Below, one piece after another: positions 24,750 through 33,435 of a stretch of DNA of 64,000 nt (positions are counted from its first letter, which is position 1; every line of letters starts with the position of its first letter). The position numbers and the translations under genes are program-made. The stretch covers positions 24,528 through 88,527 of the forward strand of contig JAHZAV010000002.1 of NCBI GenBank assembly GCA_019423745.1. The letters run 5' to 3'. The notes beneath the pieces were generated by a model. That model was not told the DNA's origin, made no database searches, and was given only the letters and a program-made list of their open reading frames with translations. The stretch comes from Lachnospiraceae bacterium. Lineage in GTDB: Bacteria > Bacillota > Clostridia > Lachnospirales > Lachnospiraceae.

Positions 24750-26105
24750 TTACTCTCCTTTATTTTCTTCTTGTGAAATGTGTTCCTCCGAATGTATGTA
24801 ATTTCCTTCATCATCCACGTAACTCATTTCATCATAGTAATCCGAATGCCCAGGAAGATTCTTCTTTTCCAGACGACTATTAATAATCATTTGTATAATA
24901 TAATAAATAACGGCGAATGTCGGAACTCCCATTAGCATGCCAAGGAATCCAAACAGTCCTCCTCCCAACAAAATAGAAAAAATAACCCAAAATGCTGATA
25001 AGCCTGTAGAATTGCCCAGAATTTTTGGTCCTATAAAATTTCCATCCAACTGCTGAAGTAAAAAGATGAAAATAATAAAATAAATTCCTTTAATAGGATC
25101 TGAAAGCAAAATTAATATGGAGCTGGGAATAGCGCCAATATAAGGACCAAAAAACGGAATTACATTTGTAACTCCTACAATTACGCTCACAAGCATAACA
25201 TAAGGCATATTAAGCAGAGAAATACCAACAAAACACAGCACTCCAATAATAATGGAATCAATAATTTTTCCAATAATAAATCCACCGAAAATCTCATTGC
25301 TCTTTTTGGTCAGGTGAAGGAGTACATTGGCATTACTGAAAGAAAATACTGCGTAGACTGTCTTTTTCGTCTGGCGCACGAATTTTTCCTTACTAAATAG
25401 TATGTACACAGAAACAATCACACCAATTAGTGCATTAAACAATTCTGAGAGCACATTCAGAACTCCTACAGTAAGACTGGACATAACTTCATTTGCCCGC
25501 GGAAGAAGGTCTGTACGGAGCCAGGTCTGAAACATATCTGCTCCCTCATTAATTGCTGTCTTAACAAGATTTCCTGTCACCGAATCATCACTGTAAAGCT
25601 TATCAAGATGATTCACGAAATCATTCAACTGCCCCGGAAGAGTAATTACCATATCACGCACGCTTTTATATAATTCCGGAATCAGCATGCTGAATAAAGC
25701 AACGATAATCAGAAAGAAAATAATAATTGCCAAAAAAATGCCTGACGCCCTTGAAATCTTCGCCGCTTTCTGCCCGTTTTTCATTCTTTTTTCTAAAAAT
25801 GGTATAAAATAAAAATCCACTTTTTTCACAATTGGATTAAGAAGATATGCAATGACAAGTCCGTATAAAATGGGTTTTAATGCATCCACAATCTCCCACA
25901 ATACGTCTGTAAGATTAGTTGCTCTAAGAAGGGCAAAGTAAAAAATAATACTTGCAGCAACTACAAGAAAATAGGTCATCCCCTTTCCAAACTGCTGTCT
26001 GATCCAGGAAGATCCCTTTTTCGCTCCGATTTTTAACCGATTCCCGTAGTAACTACTGTCAGCTTTGCTGTTTTTTGTTTCTTTGTTCCGCGTTTCCTTT
26101 TCCAT
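24750..26105 (-). CDS. AI-2E family transporter (PF01594 type)
   Basis: A 451-residue polytopic membrane protein with about eight transmembrane segments, a long soluble loop after the third, and the family motif NVIPFFGPYIGAIPS followed by QQLDGNFIGPKILG. Family members have been linked to AI-2 export or Na+/H+ exchange, so the substrate is open. N and C tails are charged and hydrophilic (Lys-rich start, acidic end). An RBS GGAAGG lies upstream of ATG 26105 at a longer than usual distance. It is translationally close to metA, both under one promoter. Confidence 0.88.
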   Translation of the reverse strand: MEKETRNKETKNSKADSSYYGNRLKIGAKKGSSWIRQQFGKGMTYFLVVAASIIFYFALLRATNLTDVLWEIVDALKPILYGLVIAYLLNPIVKKVDFYFIPFLEKRMKNGQKAAKISRASGIFLAIIIFFLIIVALFSMLIPELYKSVRDMVITLPGQLNDFVNHLDKLYSDDSVTGNLVKTAINEGADMFQTWLRTDLLPRANEVMSSLTVGVLNVLSELFNALIGVIVSVYILFSKEKFVRQTKKTVYAVFSFSNANVLLHLTKKSNEIFGGFIIGKIIDSIIIGVLCFVGISLLNMPYVMLVSVIVGVTNVIPFFGPYIGAIPSSILILLSDPIKGIYFIIFIFLLQQLDGNFIGPKILGNSTGLSAFWVIFSILLGGGLFGFLGMLMGVPTFAVIYYIIQMIINSRLEKKNLPGHSDYYDEMSYVDDEGNYIHSEEHISQEENKGE

Positions 26106-26148
26106 TATTCAATCAATTCCTTCCGATACCATCTAATAACACATATAG

Positions 26149-26177
26149 ATTATATCAACGAACAATAGAAAAATCAA
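26149..26177 (-). promoter_or_regulatory. Promoter of the AI-2E-family/metA operon
   Basis: Minus strand TTGATT (26172-26177), 17-base spacer, TATAAT (26149-26154), about 45 bases upstream of the ATG. Confidence 0.7.
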
Positions 26178-26190
26178 ATTTGTTAAAATG

Positions 26191-26237
26191 TTAACGGGAG
26201 ACGTAACAAAGTTACACTTTGTTACGTCTCCCGTTAA
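26191..26237. repeat. Hairpin with ACGTAACA core, copy 1 (terminator of DUF1540 operon)
   Basis: Perfect 21-base arms, 26191-26211 and 26217-26237, with a five-base loop. The apical part of the stem reads ACGTAACAAAG / CTTTGTTACGT. It lies directly after the stop of the DUF1540 gene and before the promoter of the next operon. Two other hairpins in this window share the core ACGTAACA with unrelated basal stems. Confidence 0.85.
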
Positions 26238-26241
26238 CGAT

Positions 26242-26565
26242 TTAACATTTAAATGTTGCACATTCTGTCTGACTGCACTGACAAGCACTGCTTCCTTCCA
26301 CACTGATCTTTCCTGCATGGCATTGGCAATTATCATTATACTTACATTGTGTTGCCTGACATTCTACACTGCTGCATGCAGATGTTGTCTGTCCAGTGGT
26401 ATTTGTATAGGAGTTCTGAGCTGCTTCGCTTCTCTGCTGAAAACTATCGCAGCATGTGTCCTTTGCATCTTTTGCAGTTGATCCACCCACCTGGATTTTG
26501 TCTAATGCACAGTAAAAATCTTTATTATGCATACAGGTCTGTACAGTACATTTTAATTCCGGCAT
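26242..26565 (-). CDS. Cys-rich DUF1540 protein (two modules)
   Basis: A 107-residue cytosolic protein with 16 cysteines arranged in two DUF1540-like modules, the first near residues 4-39 (KCTVQTCMHNKDFYC) and the second near residues 64-107 (ECQATQCKYNDNCQCHAGK), joined by a Ser/Thr/Gln linker. Such modules are thought to bind metal, probably zinc; the role is unknown. ATG 26565 has TAAGGAGGTAGTATT upstream. It ends the operon that begins with the SEC-C gene, 48 bp after the thioesterase gene. Confidence 0.85.
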   Translation of the reverse strand: MPELKCTVQTCMHNKDFYCALDKIQVGGSTAKDAKDTCCDSFQQRSEAAQNSYTNTTGQTTSACSSVECQATQCKYNDNCQCHAGKISVEGSSACQCSQTECATFKC

Positions 26566-26613
26566 AATACTACCTCCTTATATTTGTTCATCAGAAATAG
26601 TATCTGCCTTTTT

Positions 26614-27048
26614 TTATTTTTTATTCTCCATTCCTGGTGCATTCATAAACATCTCATGAAAATCCGGAAAATCTTTTTTCAGAGAAACAGGTCTTCCGCT
26701 GTCATTTAAAAAGCAATGCTTTGTAAGTCCACGGCAATGTACCATACCTGTCTTGTTATCAACAATTTCATATTCTACTGTCATCTTAATTCCATTATAC
26801 TCACTGACTTTTGTATCTATTGTTACGCTTTCTCCAAAACGTACCATTCTAAGATAATCTGCTTCTACAGAAAGAACCGGGCTTACAATCCCTCTGTTTT
26901 CCATTTCATCGTATCCCATTCCCATTTGTTCCATAAAATCCGTCCTGGCTTCCTCGAACCAGCGAATATAATTGGAATGATGTACAATTCCCATCTGATC
27001 CGTTTCATAATACTGTACTTTATGCTCATATGGTTTGAACTTGTTCAT
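26614..27048 (-). CDS. Acyl-CoA thioesterase, YbgC/4-hydroxybenzoyl-CoA thioesterase family
   Basis: A 144-residue hotdog-fold thioesterase. The family signature YYETDQMGIVHHSNYIRW contains the catalytic Asp and the following HHSNY segment. Bacterial YbgC-type enzymes hydrolyse short acyl-CoAs; the exact substrate is unknown. GGAG lies six bases before ATG 27048. It follows the aldo/keto reductase gene by 40 bp in the same operon. Confidence 0.88.
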   Translation of the reverse strand: MNKFKPYEHKVQYYETDQMGIVHHSNYIRWFEEARTDFMEQMGMGYDEMENRGIVSPVLSVEADYLRMVRFGESVTIDTKVSEYNGIKMTVEYEIVDNKTGMVHCRGLTKHCFLNDSGRPVSLKKDFPDFHEMFMNAPGMENKK

Positions 27049-27088
27049 GTTTTACTCCGCCTTTCTCCTCTGCCTTTTCCTGATCTTC

Positions 27089-27952
27089 TTATTTAGAAGC
27101 TCCTCGTATACTTCCAAAATCCGGATGCAATCCTGACCATCCTGCCTGCGCCATTGTGCCGATCCGATACATATCCTCTTTACTAATCTCAAAACCAAAT
27201 ACATTTTGATTTTCTTTCATCCGCTCCATAGTTGAAGATTTAGGAAGAGGGATAATGCCTCTTTGAAGCGAGTATCGAATACACAGCTGTGCCACAGACA
27301 CTCCATAAGAATCAGCAATTTCCATCAACATTTCATGATTCAGAAGCGCGCTCCTTCCTATGGGGCTCCAAGCCTGAACCTGTATATTTTTTTCATTGCA
27401 GTACTGAACTGTCATTTCCTGGGTATACCCCGGGTGAAATTCAATCTGATCTACCGCTGGTCTGATTTCACAGTTCTGAAGAATATTTTCAATATGGTGT
27501 GGGAGAAAATTGCTGACCCCGATTGCTCTTATCCGGCCACTGCGATAAATTTCTTCCATCCCTCTCCAAGTCTCTATATCCAGCTCTTTCCAGTTTTTAT
27601 AGCCTTCTTCCGGTAGGGGCCAGTGAATCAAATACATATCAAGATAATCCGTCTCCAGTGTTTCAAGCGTCTTTTCGAAAGCTTTTTTTACATTTTCATA
27701 TCCCATTTCCGTCTTCCAGGCTTTGGATGTAATAAAAAGCTCTTCTCTTTTTATATCGCTGGTCCTAATTGCTTCTGCAAGATATCCTTCTGTGCCATAA
27801 AAAGATGCCGTGTCAAAATATCGATAGCCGGCTTCAATCGCTGTCCTTATAATTTCAGCACTTTTGCTGTCAGCAGCCTTGAATGTTCCGAATCCGATAC
27901 ACGGATTTCCCACTCCATTGTTTAACTGAAACACATCGTACATATCTTTCAT
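27089..27952 (-). CDS. Aldo/keto reductase
   Basis: A 287-residue NAD(P)H-dependent TIM-barrel reductase. The catalytic tetrad is visible: Asp and Tyr in FDTASFYGTE, Lys in FITSKAW, and His in YLIHWPLP. The cofactor segment IPLPKSSTMERMKEN is standard. ATG 27952 has AAAGGAGAAAACA immediately upstream; a frame extension to 28015 runs into the preceding gene and is not used. It resembles 2,5-diketo-gluconate/methylglyoxal-type reductases, but substrate assignment is not possible. Confidence 0.9.
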   Translation of the reverse strand: MKDMYDVFQLNNGVGNPCIGFGTFKAADSKSAEIIRTAIEAGYRYFDTASFYGTEGYLAEAIRTSDIKREELFITSKAWKTEMGYENVKKAFEKTLETLETDYLDMYLIHWPLPEEGYKNWKELDIETWRGMEEIYRSGRIRAIGVSNFLPHHIENILQNCEIRPAVDQIEFHPGYTQEMTVQYCNEKNIQVQAWSPIGRSALLNHEMLMEIADSYGVSVAQLCIRYSLQRGIIPLPKSSTMERMKENQNVFGFEISKEDMYRIGTMAQAGWSGLHPDFGSIRGASK

Positions 27953-27990
27953 TGTTTTCTCCTTTCCGGTTCTTTTCCCTCTGTCTAAAT

Positions 27991-28701
27991 TTAACTGAAA
28001 ATCCACATTTTCCATACTGCAAAAAATTCTCGAACTGCATAATTCAGAAGTAAAACTTTACTGCATCCTGCTGGAATACCATATGTATTTCTGTATCCAG
28101 TCTTTCTGGCGTATTGTCTGGCTCTGTAAATATGGAAATTATTAGTGACAATTCCCACGGAACAGTCCATATCCGAAATCATCACTGCTGAAAATTCAAG
28201 ATTTTCTTTTGTGGTAGTTGACTGATCTTCCATGAGAACACATTCTGTTCTTATTCCCTGCTGCAAAAGATATTTCTTCATCGCTTCTGCCTCTGAAATA
28301 AACTCGTCCGTACCCTTACCTCCTGAAACAATAATCAAAGTTTCCGGAAATTTCTCTACATATTGTATTGCTTTGTCCAGTCGCCTTTTCAAGGAATCTG
28401 TCACAAGCTCTCCTTGTATCTGTGCGCCTAATACAATCAAATAATCACACTTCTTTTCCTGTCTTTTAAAAGCCTCTGCAAAAATTCTGATTTCCACAGC
28501 CAGAAAAATAAAAATAGCAACAGGAAAAACACAACTCACCACCATTTCCAGCCATTTTGGAAAATATGCTGTCAGCAGATGGACAGCCAGGCAGCCGATC
28601 CCGGCTGCCGCCCAAAAGCCTGCAAATGTGGAAGTCCATTTTCCCATTGCCAAACGTATGATTACAAAATATAACAGACAGAATACACCCAGTTCAGCCA
28701 T
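27991..28701 (-). CDS. YdcF/SanA-like DUF218 membrane protein
   Basis: A 236-residue protein: three hydrophobic helices in the first 75 residues, then a DUF218 domain starting KCDYLIVLGAQIQGE and continuing with IIVSGGKGTDEFISEAEAM and TTTKENLEFS. The family includes ElyC and SanA, associated with envelope integrity; the activity is not defined. The RBS GGAAGG overlaps the stop of the SEC-C gene three bases upstream, indicating translational coupling. Confidence 0.87.
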   Translation of the reverse strand: MAELGVFCLLYFVIIRLAMGKWTSTFAGFWAAAGIGCLAVHLLTAYFPKWLEMVVSCVFPVAIFIFLAVEIRIFAEAFKRQEKKCDYLIVLGAQIQGELVTDSLKRRLDKAIQYVEKFPETLIIVSGGKGTDEFISEAEAMKKYLLQQGIRTECVLMEDQSTTTKENLEFSAVMISDMDCSVGIVTNNFHIYRARQYARKTGYRNTYGIPAGCSKVLLLNYAVREFFAVWKMWIFS

Positions 28702-28704
28702 CTT

Positions 28705-29211
28705 CTACCTTCCGCAGCACTTTTTATACTTCTTTCCGCTTCCACACGGACACGGATCGTTCCGTCCGACTTTTTTACCTTTACGGATGGTACCGGATTC
28801 TTTCTGCTCTTTGTAAAGTTTTTTCAGTTCTTCCTCTGAAAAAATTTCTTTCCACTGTGGCAATTCATAAAGCCAGTCTGCTTTTGCTGCCACCATATTT
28901 TTATACAGAAGTTCCTTATCATATACAAGATTTACTTCTGTATTTTCATCCATTGTCTCAATCGGATTAGGTACTTTCAAACTCTCATCAATACCATCCA
29001 AGAAACCTACCATTGTCATAACACTTTGATGATATCTTTCAGCCAGCTCCTTAACTGTGCCTCTTACTTCCTCTTCAGGATTAGAAAGAAGTTGTTCATA
29101 AATCTCCTTTTCAATCTGAAAATAGGATGCCCAGAATTTCTGAAGCTGTCCTCGATCTGATTTTTCATTATAGGCAACCGCTCTCCACTGCTCTAATAAT
29201 GTATTGCTCAT
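28705..29211 (-). CDS. SEC-C motif protein
   Basis: A 168-residue protein with a helical N-terminal region and a C-terminal SEC-C zinc-binding motif, PCPCGSGKKYKKCCG, as at the end of SecA. Free-standing SEC-C proteins are common in Firmicutes but have no settled function. ATG 29211 has AAAGGAG nine bases upstream. It opens the operon SEC-C, DUF218, aldo/keto reductase, thioesterase, DUF1540. Confidence 0.88.
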   Translation of the reverse strand: MSNTLLEQWRAVAYNEKSDRGQLQKFWASYFQIEKEIYEQLLSNPEEEVRGTVKELAERYHQSVMTMVGFLDGIDESLKVPNPIETMDENTEVNLVYDKELLYKNMVAAKADWLYELPQWKEIFSEEELKKLYKEQKESGTIRKGKKVGRNDPCPCGSGKKYKKCCGR

Positions 29212-29248
29212 TTTTATATACTCCTTTGTATGTTATTCTGCACGGATT

Positions 29249-29276
29249 ATTATATACCATTTTTCCGCTTTTTCAA
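29249..29276 (-). promoter_or_regulatory. Promoter of the SEC-C operon
   Basis: Minus strand TTGAAA (29271-29276), 16-base spacer, TATAAT (29249-29254). A divergent promoter starts 12 bases away on the other strand. Confidence 0.6.
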
Positions 29277-29287
29277 AGAGTCTGTAT

Positions 29288-29316
29288 TTGATTTTTTCAC
29301 TGTTTCCATATATAAT
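29288..29316 (+). promoter_or_regulatory. Promoter of the 82-residue membrane protein gene
   Basis: Plus strand TTGATT (29288-29293), 17-base spacer, TATAAT (29311-29316), 64 bases before the ATG. Confidence 0.65.
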
Positions 29317-29380
29317 ATGGGACATGCAGCAAACTTACAGTAAAAATCTCTGCTGTCCCCTATAGAAAGGATCTATATTT

Positions 29381-29629
29381 ATGAAAAAAATGAAACGTTT
29401 TCTTGCACTGTTGGGCGCTGTTTTGCTTATTGCCATGTATGGCAGCACCTTATTTTTTGCTTTCATAGATCATTCTGCTACAATGGGAATGTTGAAAGCA
29501 TCTATCGCATGTACCATCATTATCCCTGTACTGCTCTATGCCTACACACTGGTATACAGAAACATCCGAGACAACCAGAAAGATAATGATAAGATTTCTG
29601 ACAAATCAAAAACAAAACAGGATCTTTAA
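29381..29629 (+). CDS. Small two-helix membrane protein, unknown function
   Basis: 82 residues: a basic start (MKKMKRF), two hydrophobic helices at about residues 7-28 and 37-58, and a charged Lys/Asp-rich tail. No recognised family. It has its own promoter, an RBS (GAAAGGATC) and an intrinsic terminator just downstream, which argues that it is real. Similar short proteins are frequent in Lachnospiraceae. Confidence 0.75.
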   Translation: MKKMKRFLALLGAVLLIAMYGSTLFFAFIDHSATMGMLKASIACTIIIPVLLYAYTLVYRNIRDNQKDNDKISDKSKTKQDL

Positions 29630-29787
29630 ACGTAAAGCTCTGCCCACATCCAGGCAGGGCTTTTTTCTGCCCTTTTCTGCTCTTTTTTTGCCTCTCTTTC
29701 TTTTATCTTCTGTCTTTTGTTCAAATATTCTTCCAGGGATATGATTTCCTGGCTGCCGTTTTTTCTCATATCATGTCTCATACTCAT
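29626..29787 (-). CDS. Possible 53-residue basic protein, convergent with the membrane protein gene
   Basis: An ORF of 53 codons from ATG 29787, preceded by GGAGG at a seven-base spacing, reads MSMRHDMRKNGSQEIISLEE, then a Lys/Glu/Arg-rich helix, and ends WAELYV. Its last four bases overlap the stop of the plus-strand gene, and its 3' part is antisense to that gene's terminator. The good RBS and helix-like composition favour a gene; no promoter was identified and no family is recognised. Confidence 0.4.
   Translation of the reverse strand: MSMRHDMRKNGSQEIISLEEYLNKRQKIKEREAKKEQKRAEKSPAWMWAELYV
29635..29666 (+). terminator. Terminator after the 82-residue protein gene
   Basis: GCTCTGCC and GGCAGGGC (one mismatch) around an eight-base loop, followed by TTTTTT on the plus strand, eight bases after the stop codon. 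Confidence 0.85.
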
Positions 29788-29948
29788 ACCTCCGTTCTTT
29801 GCTGATTTTCTTTTTATCCAAATCTTCCGGCTTTATTATTATATTTGCCGTTTTCCAATCTTATGACTTTTTTATTTGCAATTGCAAGTATATCAGTAAA
29901 ATATGTCCAGTCTGTGGAAAATAGATAAAATAAAACTAAGGAATTTCT

Positions 29949-29992
29949 TAAAAAAAGCGGAAAAGATGTCATATTTTGACACTTTTCCGCTG
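29949..29992 (-). terminator. Terminator after purA
   Basis: AGCGGAAAAG pairs with CTTTTCCGCT, extended by GTCA/TGAC at the top, and is followed on the minus strand by TTTTTTTAAG. It lies 15 bases after the purA stop. Confidence 0.88.
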
Positions 29993-30006
29993 TATAATAA
30001 AACTAT

Positions 30007-31281
30007 TTACCGATAAATAATATCATGACGTCCCGGTCCATTGGAAATCATTGTAATAGGATATCCAATTTCCTTTTCTACAAACTCAATATAATTTCTG
30101 CAGTTTTCCGGAAGATCTTCATATTTTTTAATTCCCCGGATATCGCATTTCCATCCGGGAAGTTTTTTCAGTACAGGCTTTGCCTTTTCCAGGAGATGTG
30201 TAGTCGGGAAATCTGTCGTTACTTCTCCATTAATTTCATATCCCACACAAACCGGAATCTCATCCAAATATCCCAGAACATCCAAAACCGTAAAAGCAAC
30301 ATCCGTTGTACCCTGAAGTCTGCATCCGTATTTTGAAGCAACACAGTCAAACCATCCCATACGTCTAGGACGCCCGGTAGTCGCTCCAAATTCTCCTCCA
30401 TCACCGCCGCGACGACGAAGTTCATCTGCCTCTTCTCCAAAAATCTCGCTGACAAATGCCCCGGCTCCTACTGCACTGGAATACGCTTTACATACTGTTA
30501 TAATCTTTTTAATCTCATAGGGAGGAATTCCCGCGCCAATGGCGCCATATGCTGCAAGAGTAGAAGAAGATGTAACCATTGGATAAATTCCGTGATCCGG
30601 ATCCTTCAGGGAACCAAGCTGCCCTTCCAACAAGATCTCCTTACCTTCCTTGAGCGCATTATGAAGGAACAAGGCCACATCACATACATATGGCTCTATC
30701 ATTTTCTTGTATTCCTGCAATTCATTATACAAATCAGAAGGATCAATCAATGGTTTGTGGTACAGATGCTCAAGCAGTACATTTTTCTGTTCTGCTACCC
30801 GTACCGTTTTTTCCTTCAGAAGTTCATCATCAAACAGCTCACTTACCTGAAATCCAATTTTTGCATACTTATCTGAATAGAAAGGTGCTATTCCGGATTT
30901 CGTGGAGCCAAAAGATTTTCCTCCCAGTCTTTCTTCTTCATAGGCATCAAAATTTTTGTGGTAGGACATTACCATTTGTGCACGGTCTGATACAAGAATC
31001 TTTGGCATCGGAACGCCTTTTTCCACAATAGACTGGATTTCCTCGAATAATCTTGGCACATCGAGAGCCACTCCATTTCCAATGATGCTTGTCGTATGGC
31101 TGTAGAATACGCCGGAAGGCAGTGTATGAAGTGCGAATTTACCATAGTCATTTATGATGGTATGCCCTGCATTGGCTCCTCCCTGGAAACGGATAATAAC
31201 ATCCGCATTTTCTCCCAGCATATCGGTAATCTTCCCTTTACCTTCATCGCCCCAGTTAGCGCCTACTACTGCTTTTACCAT
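30007..31281 (-). CDS. purA: Adenylosuccinate synthetase
   Basis: GTP-dependent conversion of IMP and aspartate to adenylosuccinate. The 424-residue protein begins MVKAVVGANWGDEGKGKITD, with the catalytic Asp and the GDEGKGK loop, then GGANAGHTI with the catalytic His. TTGRPRRMGWFD is the IMP/aspartate loop. Length matches the family. ATG 31281 has CACAGGAGGAATTGAT upstream. It is a single-gene transcription unit with its own promoter and terminator; its partners purB and purC lie 20 kb away. Confidence 0.96.
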   Translation of the reverse strand: MVKAVVGANWGDEGKGKITDMLGENADVIIRFQGGANAGHTIINDYGKFALHTLPSGVFYSHTTSIIGNGVALDVPRLFEEIQSIVEKGVPMPKILVSDRAQMVMSYHKNFDAYEEERLGGKSFGSTKSGIAPFYSDKYAKIGFQVSELFDDELLKEKTVRVAEQKNVLLEHLYHKPLIDPSDLYNELQEYKKMIEPYVCDVALFLHNALKEGKEILLEGQLGSLKDPDHGIYPMVTSSSTLAAYGAIGAGIPPYEIKKIITVCKAYSSAVGAGAFVSEIFGEEADELRRRGGDGGEFGATTGRPRRMGWFDCVASKYGCRLQGTTDVAFTVLDVLGYLDEIPVCVGYEINGEVTTDFPTTHLLEKAKPVLKKLPGWKCDIRGIKKYEDLPENCRNYIEFVEKEIGYPITMISNGPGRHDIIYR

Positions 31282-31343
31282 ATCAATTCCTCCTGTGTGT
31301 CATTTACATTACTATCCAACAGCTGCTTTTAACAGCCATAAGC

Positions 31344-31372
31344 ATTATACTATATTTTTTTCTTATTGTACA
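31344..31372 (-). promoter_or_regulatory. Promoter of purA
   Basis: Minus strand TGTACA (31367-31372), 17-base A-rich spacer, TATAAT (31344-31349), about 60 bases upstream of the ATG. Confidence 0.6.
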
Positions 31373-31407
31373 TTATTATTTTTACTAATCTATCAGATTT
31401 CCTTTTC

Positions 31408-32967
31408 TTACATAAGCGGTGCAAAAAGCCGAAGTACCTGTCCTGCCAATTTCGTCAGCATTGTTCTTTTTCTTACATCCAGCAGACTGACCTTATGACA
31501 CTTTGCCAGTGTCTGCTGAAAATCCCTTTCAATTTTATCAATAACAGAATTATTATAAATAAAAACACCACATTCAAAATGCAGGTACAGACTACGATAG
31601 TCCAGATTAATGGTTCCGACCGTGGCAGTATCATCATCCGACACAAAAACTTTTGCATGTACAAATCCAGGCTTATACTCGTAAATCTGTACACCTGCCC
31701 GGATCAATTCCTTATAATAAGTCTGCGCCAATGCAAACGCATACCACTTATCCGGTATATGGGGCATAATAATAATCACTTCAATGCCGCTCTTTGCAGT
31801 TCTTGTAAGCGTCGTGATCATCTCATTGTCCAGGATGAGATAAGGCGTCATAATGTGCACATATTTTTTTGCATGGTTTAGTATATGGAAATAGACTTCT
31901 TCTCCCACATTTTCATTATCAAAAGGACTGTCCCCATAAGGGAGCACGTATCCCAGTTCTCTTCGAAGTCCTTCTTTTCGCGGCGTTATATACCGCTGAT
32001 ATCTTTCCGGCTGTTTTTCATCAATATTCCATATTTGCAAAAACATCATGGTAAGGCTCTGCACTGCGTCGCCTTTCAGCATAACTGCCGTATCCTTCCA
32101 ATGTCCGAATCTTTCCTTTCGGTTGATATATTCATCTCCCAGGTTCACTCCACCGGTAAAACCTACTCTCCCGTCAATGACACAAATTTTTCTATGATCA
32201 CGGTTATTCTGCACTGTGGATAAAAAAGGCTTAATCGGATTAACCATCTTGCATCGTATTCCTCTACGCTCCAACTCTGATGGATAATCATATGGCAGCA
32301 TAGAAATGGCACAAGTGCCATCATACATAAATCTGACCTCTACCCCTTCTTTTGCCTTTCTTATCAGGACCTTTAAAATACTATCCCACATATATCCTTT
32401 TTCCACAATGAAATATTCCATAAAAATGTATTTGCGTGCCTTCTCCAACTCCGGAATCAGTGCACGAAATTTATCCTCTCCCAATGGGAAATATGTGATT
32501 TCTGTATTGCGATATACCGGGAATCCAAGATGATGAGACAGATAATAGGCAAGATTGGCATTGGATGGTTTGCTGGCCCTAAGTGCATCTACTACATCCA
32601 TATCCTGCAGCATATATGGTTCTGTCTCGATTCTAAGTGTAGCCAGGCGTTTTCCCATCCACCGGACTCCACCTTGAATTTTTACATATATATAAAAAAG
32701 TGTTCCTACTGGCGGAAGCGCCACAATACACAACATCCAGGTCATCTTAAAAGCGGGATTATCTTCTGAATTAATAATGTAGATCACCACGATAATGCTT
32801 AGCACAGTGATGGCCCCATGAATGAATACAGCATAACTCTGCAAAAGATTTGTTGTGACAACAAATATACCCAGCTGTACCAGAATCAGCAATATAATGA
32901 AACCTGTCCGGCTAAATATAATTCTCGATAAGCCCTTTTTGGCCTTTCCTGGTTCTTTGTGATCCAT
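31408..32967 (-). CDS. cls: Cardiolipin synthase (phospholipase D family)
   Basis: A 519-residue membrane enzyme joining phosphatidylglycerol molecules to form cardiolipin. Two or three N-terminal transmembrane helices are followed by two HKD motifs: HRKICVIDGRVGFTGG near residue 240 and HAKVFVSDDDTATVG near residue 420. ATG 32967 is chosen because GGAAGGAGG lies five bases upstream; the frame is open for 13 more codons. It is monocistronic, between purA and a divergent small gene. Confidence 0.92.
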   Translation of the reverse strand: MDHKEPGKAKKGLSRIIFSRTGFIILLILVQLGIFVVTTNLLQSYAVFIHGAITVLSIIVVIYIINSEDNPAFKMTWMLCIVALPPVGTLFYIYVKIQGGVRWMGKRLATLRIETEPYMLQDMDVVDALRASKPSNANLAYYLSHHLGFPVYRNTEITYFPLGEDKFRALIPELEKARKYIFMEYFIVEKGYMWDSILKVLIRKAKEGVEVRFMYDGTCAISMLPYDYPSELERRGIRCKMVNPIKPFLSTVQNNRDHRKICVIDGRVGFTGGVNLGDEYINRKERFGHWKDTAVMLKGDAVQSLTMMFLQIWNIDEKQPERYQRYITPRKEGLRRELGYVLPYGDSPFDNENVGEEVYFHILNHAKKYVHIMTPYLILDNEMITTLTRTAKSGIEVIIIMPHIPDKWYAFALAQTYYKELIRAGVQIYEYKPGFVHAKVFVSDDDTATVGTINLDYRSLYLHFECGVFIYNNSVIDKIERDFQQTLAKCHKVSLLDVRKRTMLTKLAGQVLRLFAPLM

Positions 32968-32994
32968 ATATACCTCCTTCCAAACATAACATAT

Positions 32995-33023
32995 AGTGTA
33001 ACACACTTTGAAATCCTCTACAA
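32995..33023 (-). promoter_or_regulatory. Possible promoter of the cardiolipin synthase gene
   Basis: Minus strand TTGTAG (33018-33023), 17-base spacer, TACACT (32995-33000). The match is modest. Confidence 0.4.
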
Positions 33024-33144
33024 CTCATCTACTTTAATTGTCATAATTGAAAGTAATATTTATCGCTTTCCCCTTTCTTTTTTTTCAGAAAAGTATTACA
33101 ATATATTCTAATAAATTTGCAAAACAAAGAAAGGAGCCACTTAT

Positions 33145-33435
33145 ATGTCTAAATGGTTAAAACGTTTGTTAGGGCTGGCTGCTATAGCAAGCACAATTGC
33201 CGGATTTATTTATTATTTTAAGAAAAATTCCAAAGATACTCTGGAAGATGATGCAGACGATTTTGAAGATGAAGACTTTGATCTTGATAACGACCTAAAA
33301 CCGGTAACTGACCGTGAATATGTCCCTCTTGGAGGAACACCAAAAGAAGAAAACGATACATCCGAGGAAACGATCAAGACAGAAGAAGCGGCTGAGGAGG
33401 CAAAAAACTCTGAAGAAGAAAATTCTGAAGGTTAA
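33145..33435 (+). CDS. Small membrane-anchored acidic protein
   Basis: 96 residues: a short basic start (MSKWLKRL), one hydrophobic helix at about residues 9-25, then a strongly acidic tail rich in Asp and Glu (DDADDFEDEDFDLDNDL). No family is recognised. The RBS AAAGGAGCCACTTAT precedes the ATG. The stop codon lies in the first bases of a 29-bp inverted repeat that also covers the stop of the convergent MocR gene. Confidence 0.75.
   Translation: MSKWLKRLLGLAAIASTIAGFIYYFKKNSKDTLEDDADDFEDEDFDLDNDLKPVTDREYVPLGGTPKEENDTSEETIKTEEAAEEAKNSEEENSEG

Noticed and set aside
24747..26190. SAM riboswitch or methionine T-box upstream of the metA operon
   Set aside because: No S-box or T-box consensus appears between the promoter and the first gene; the leader is only about 40 bases.
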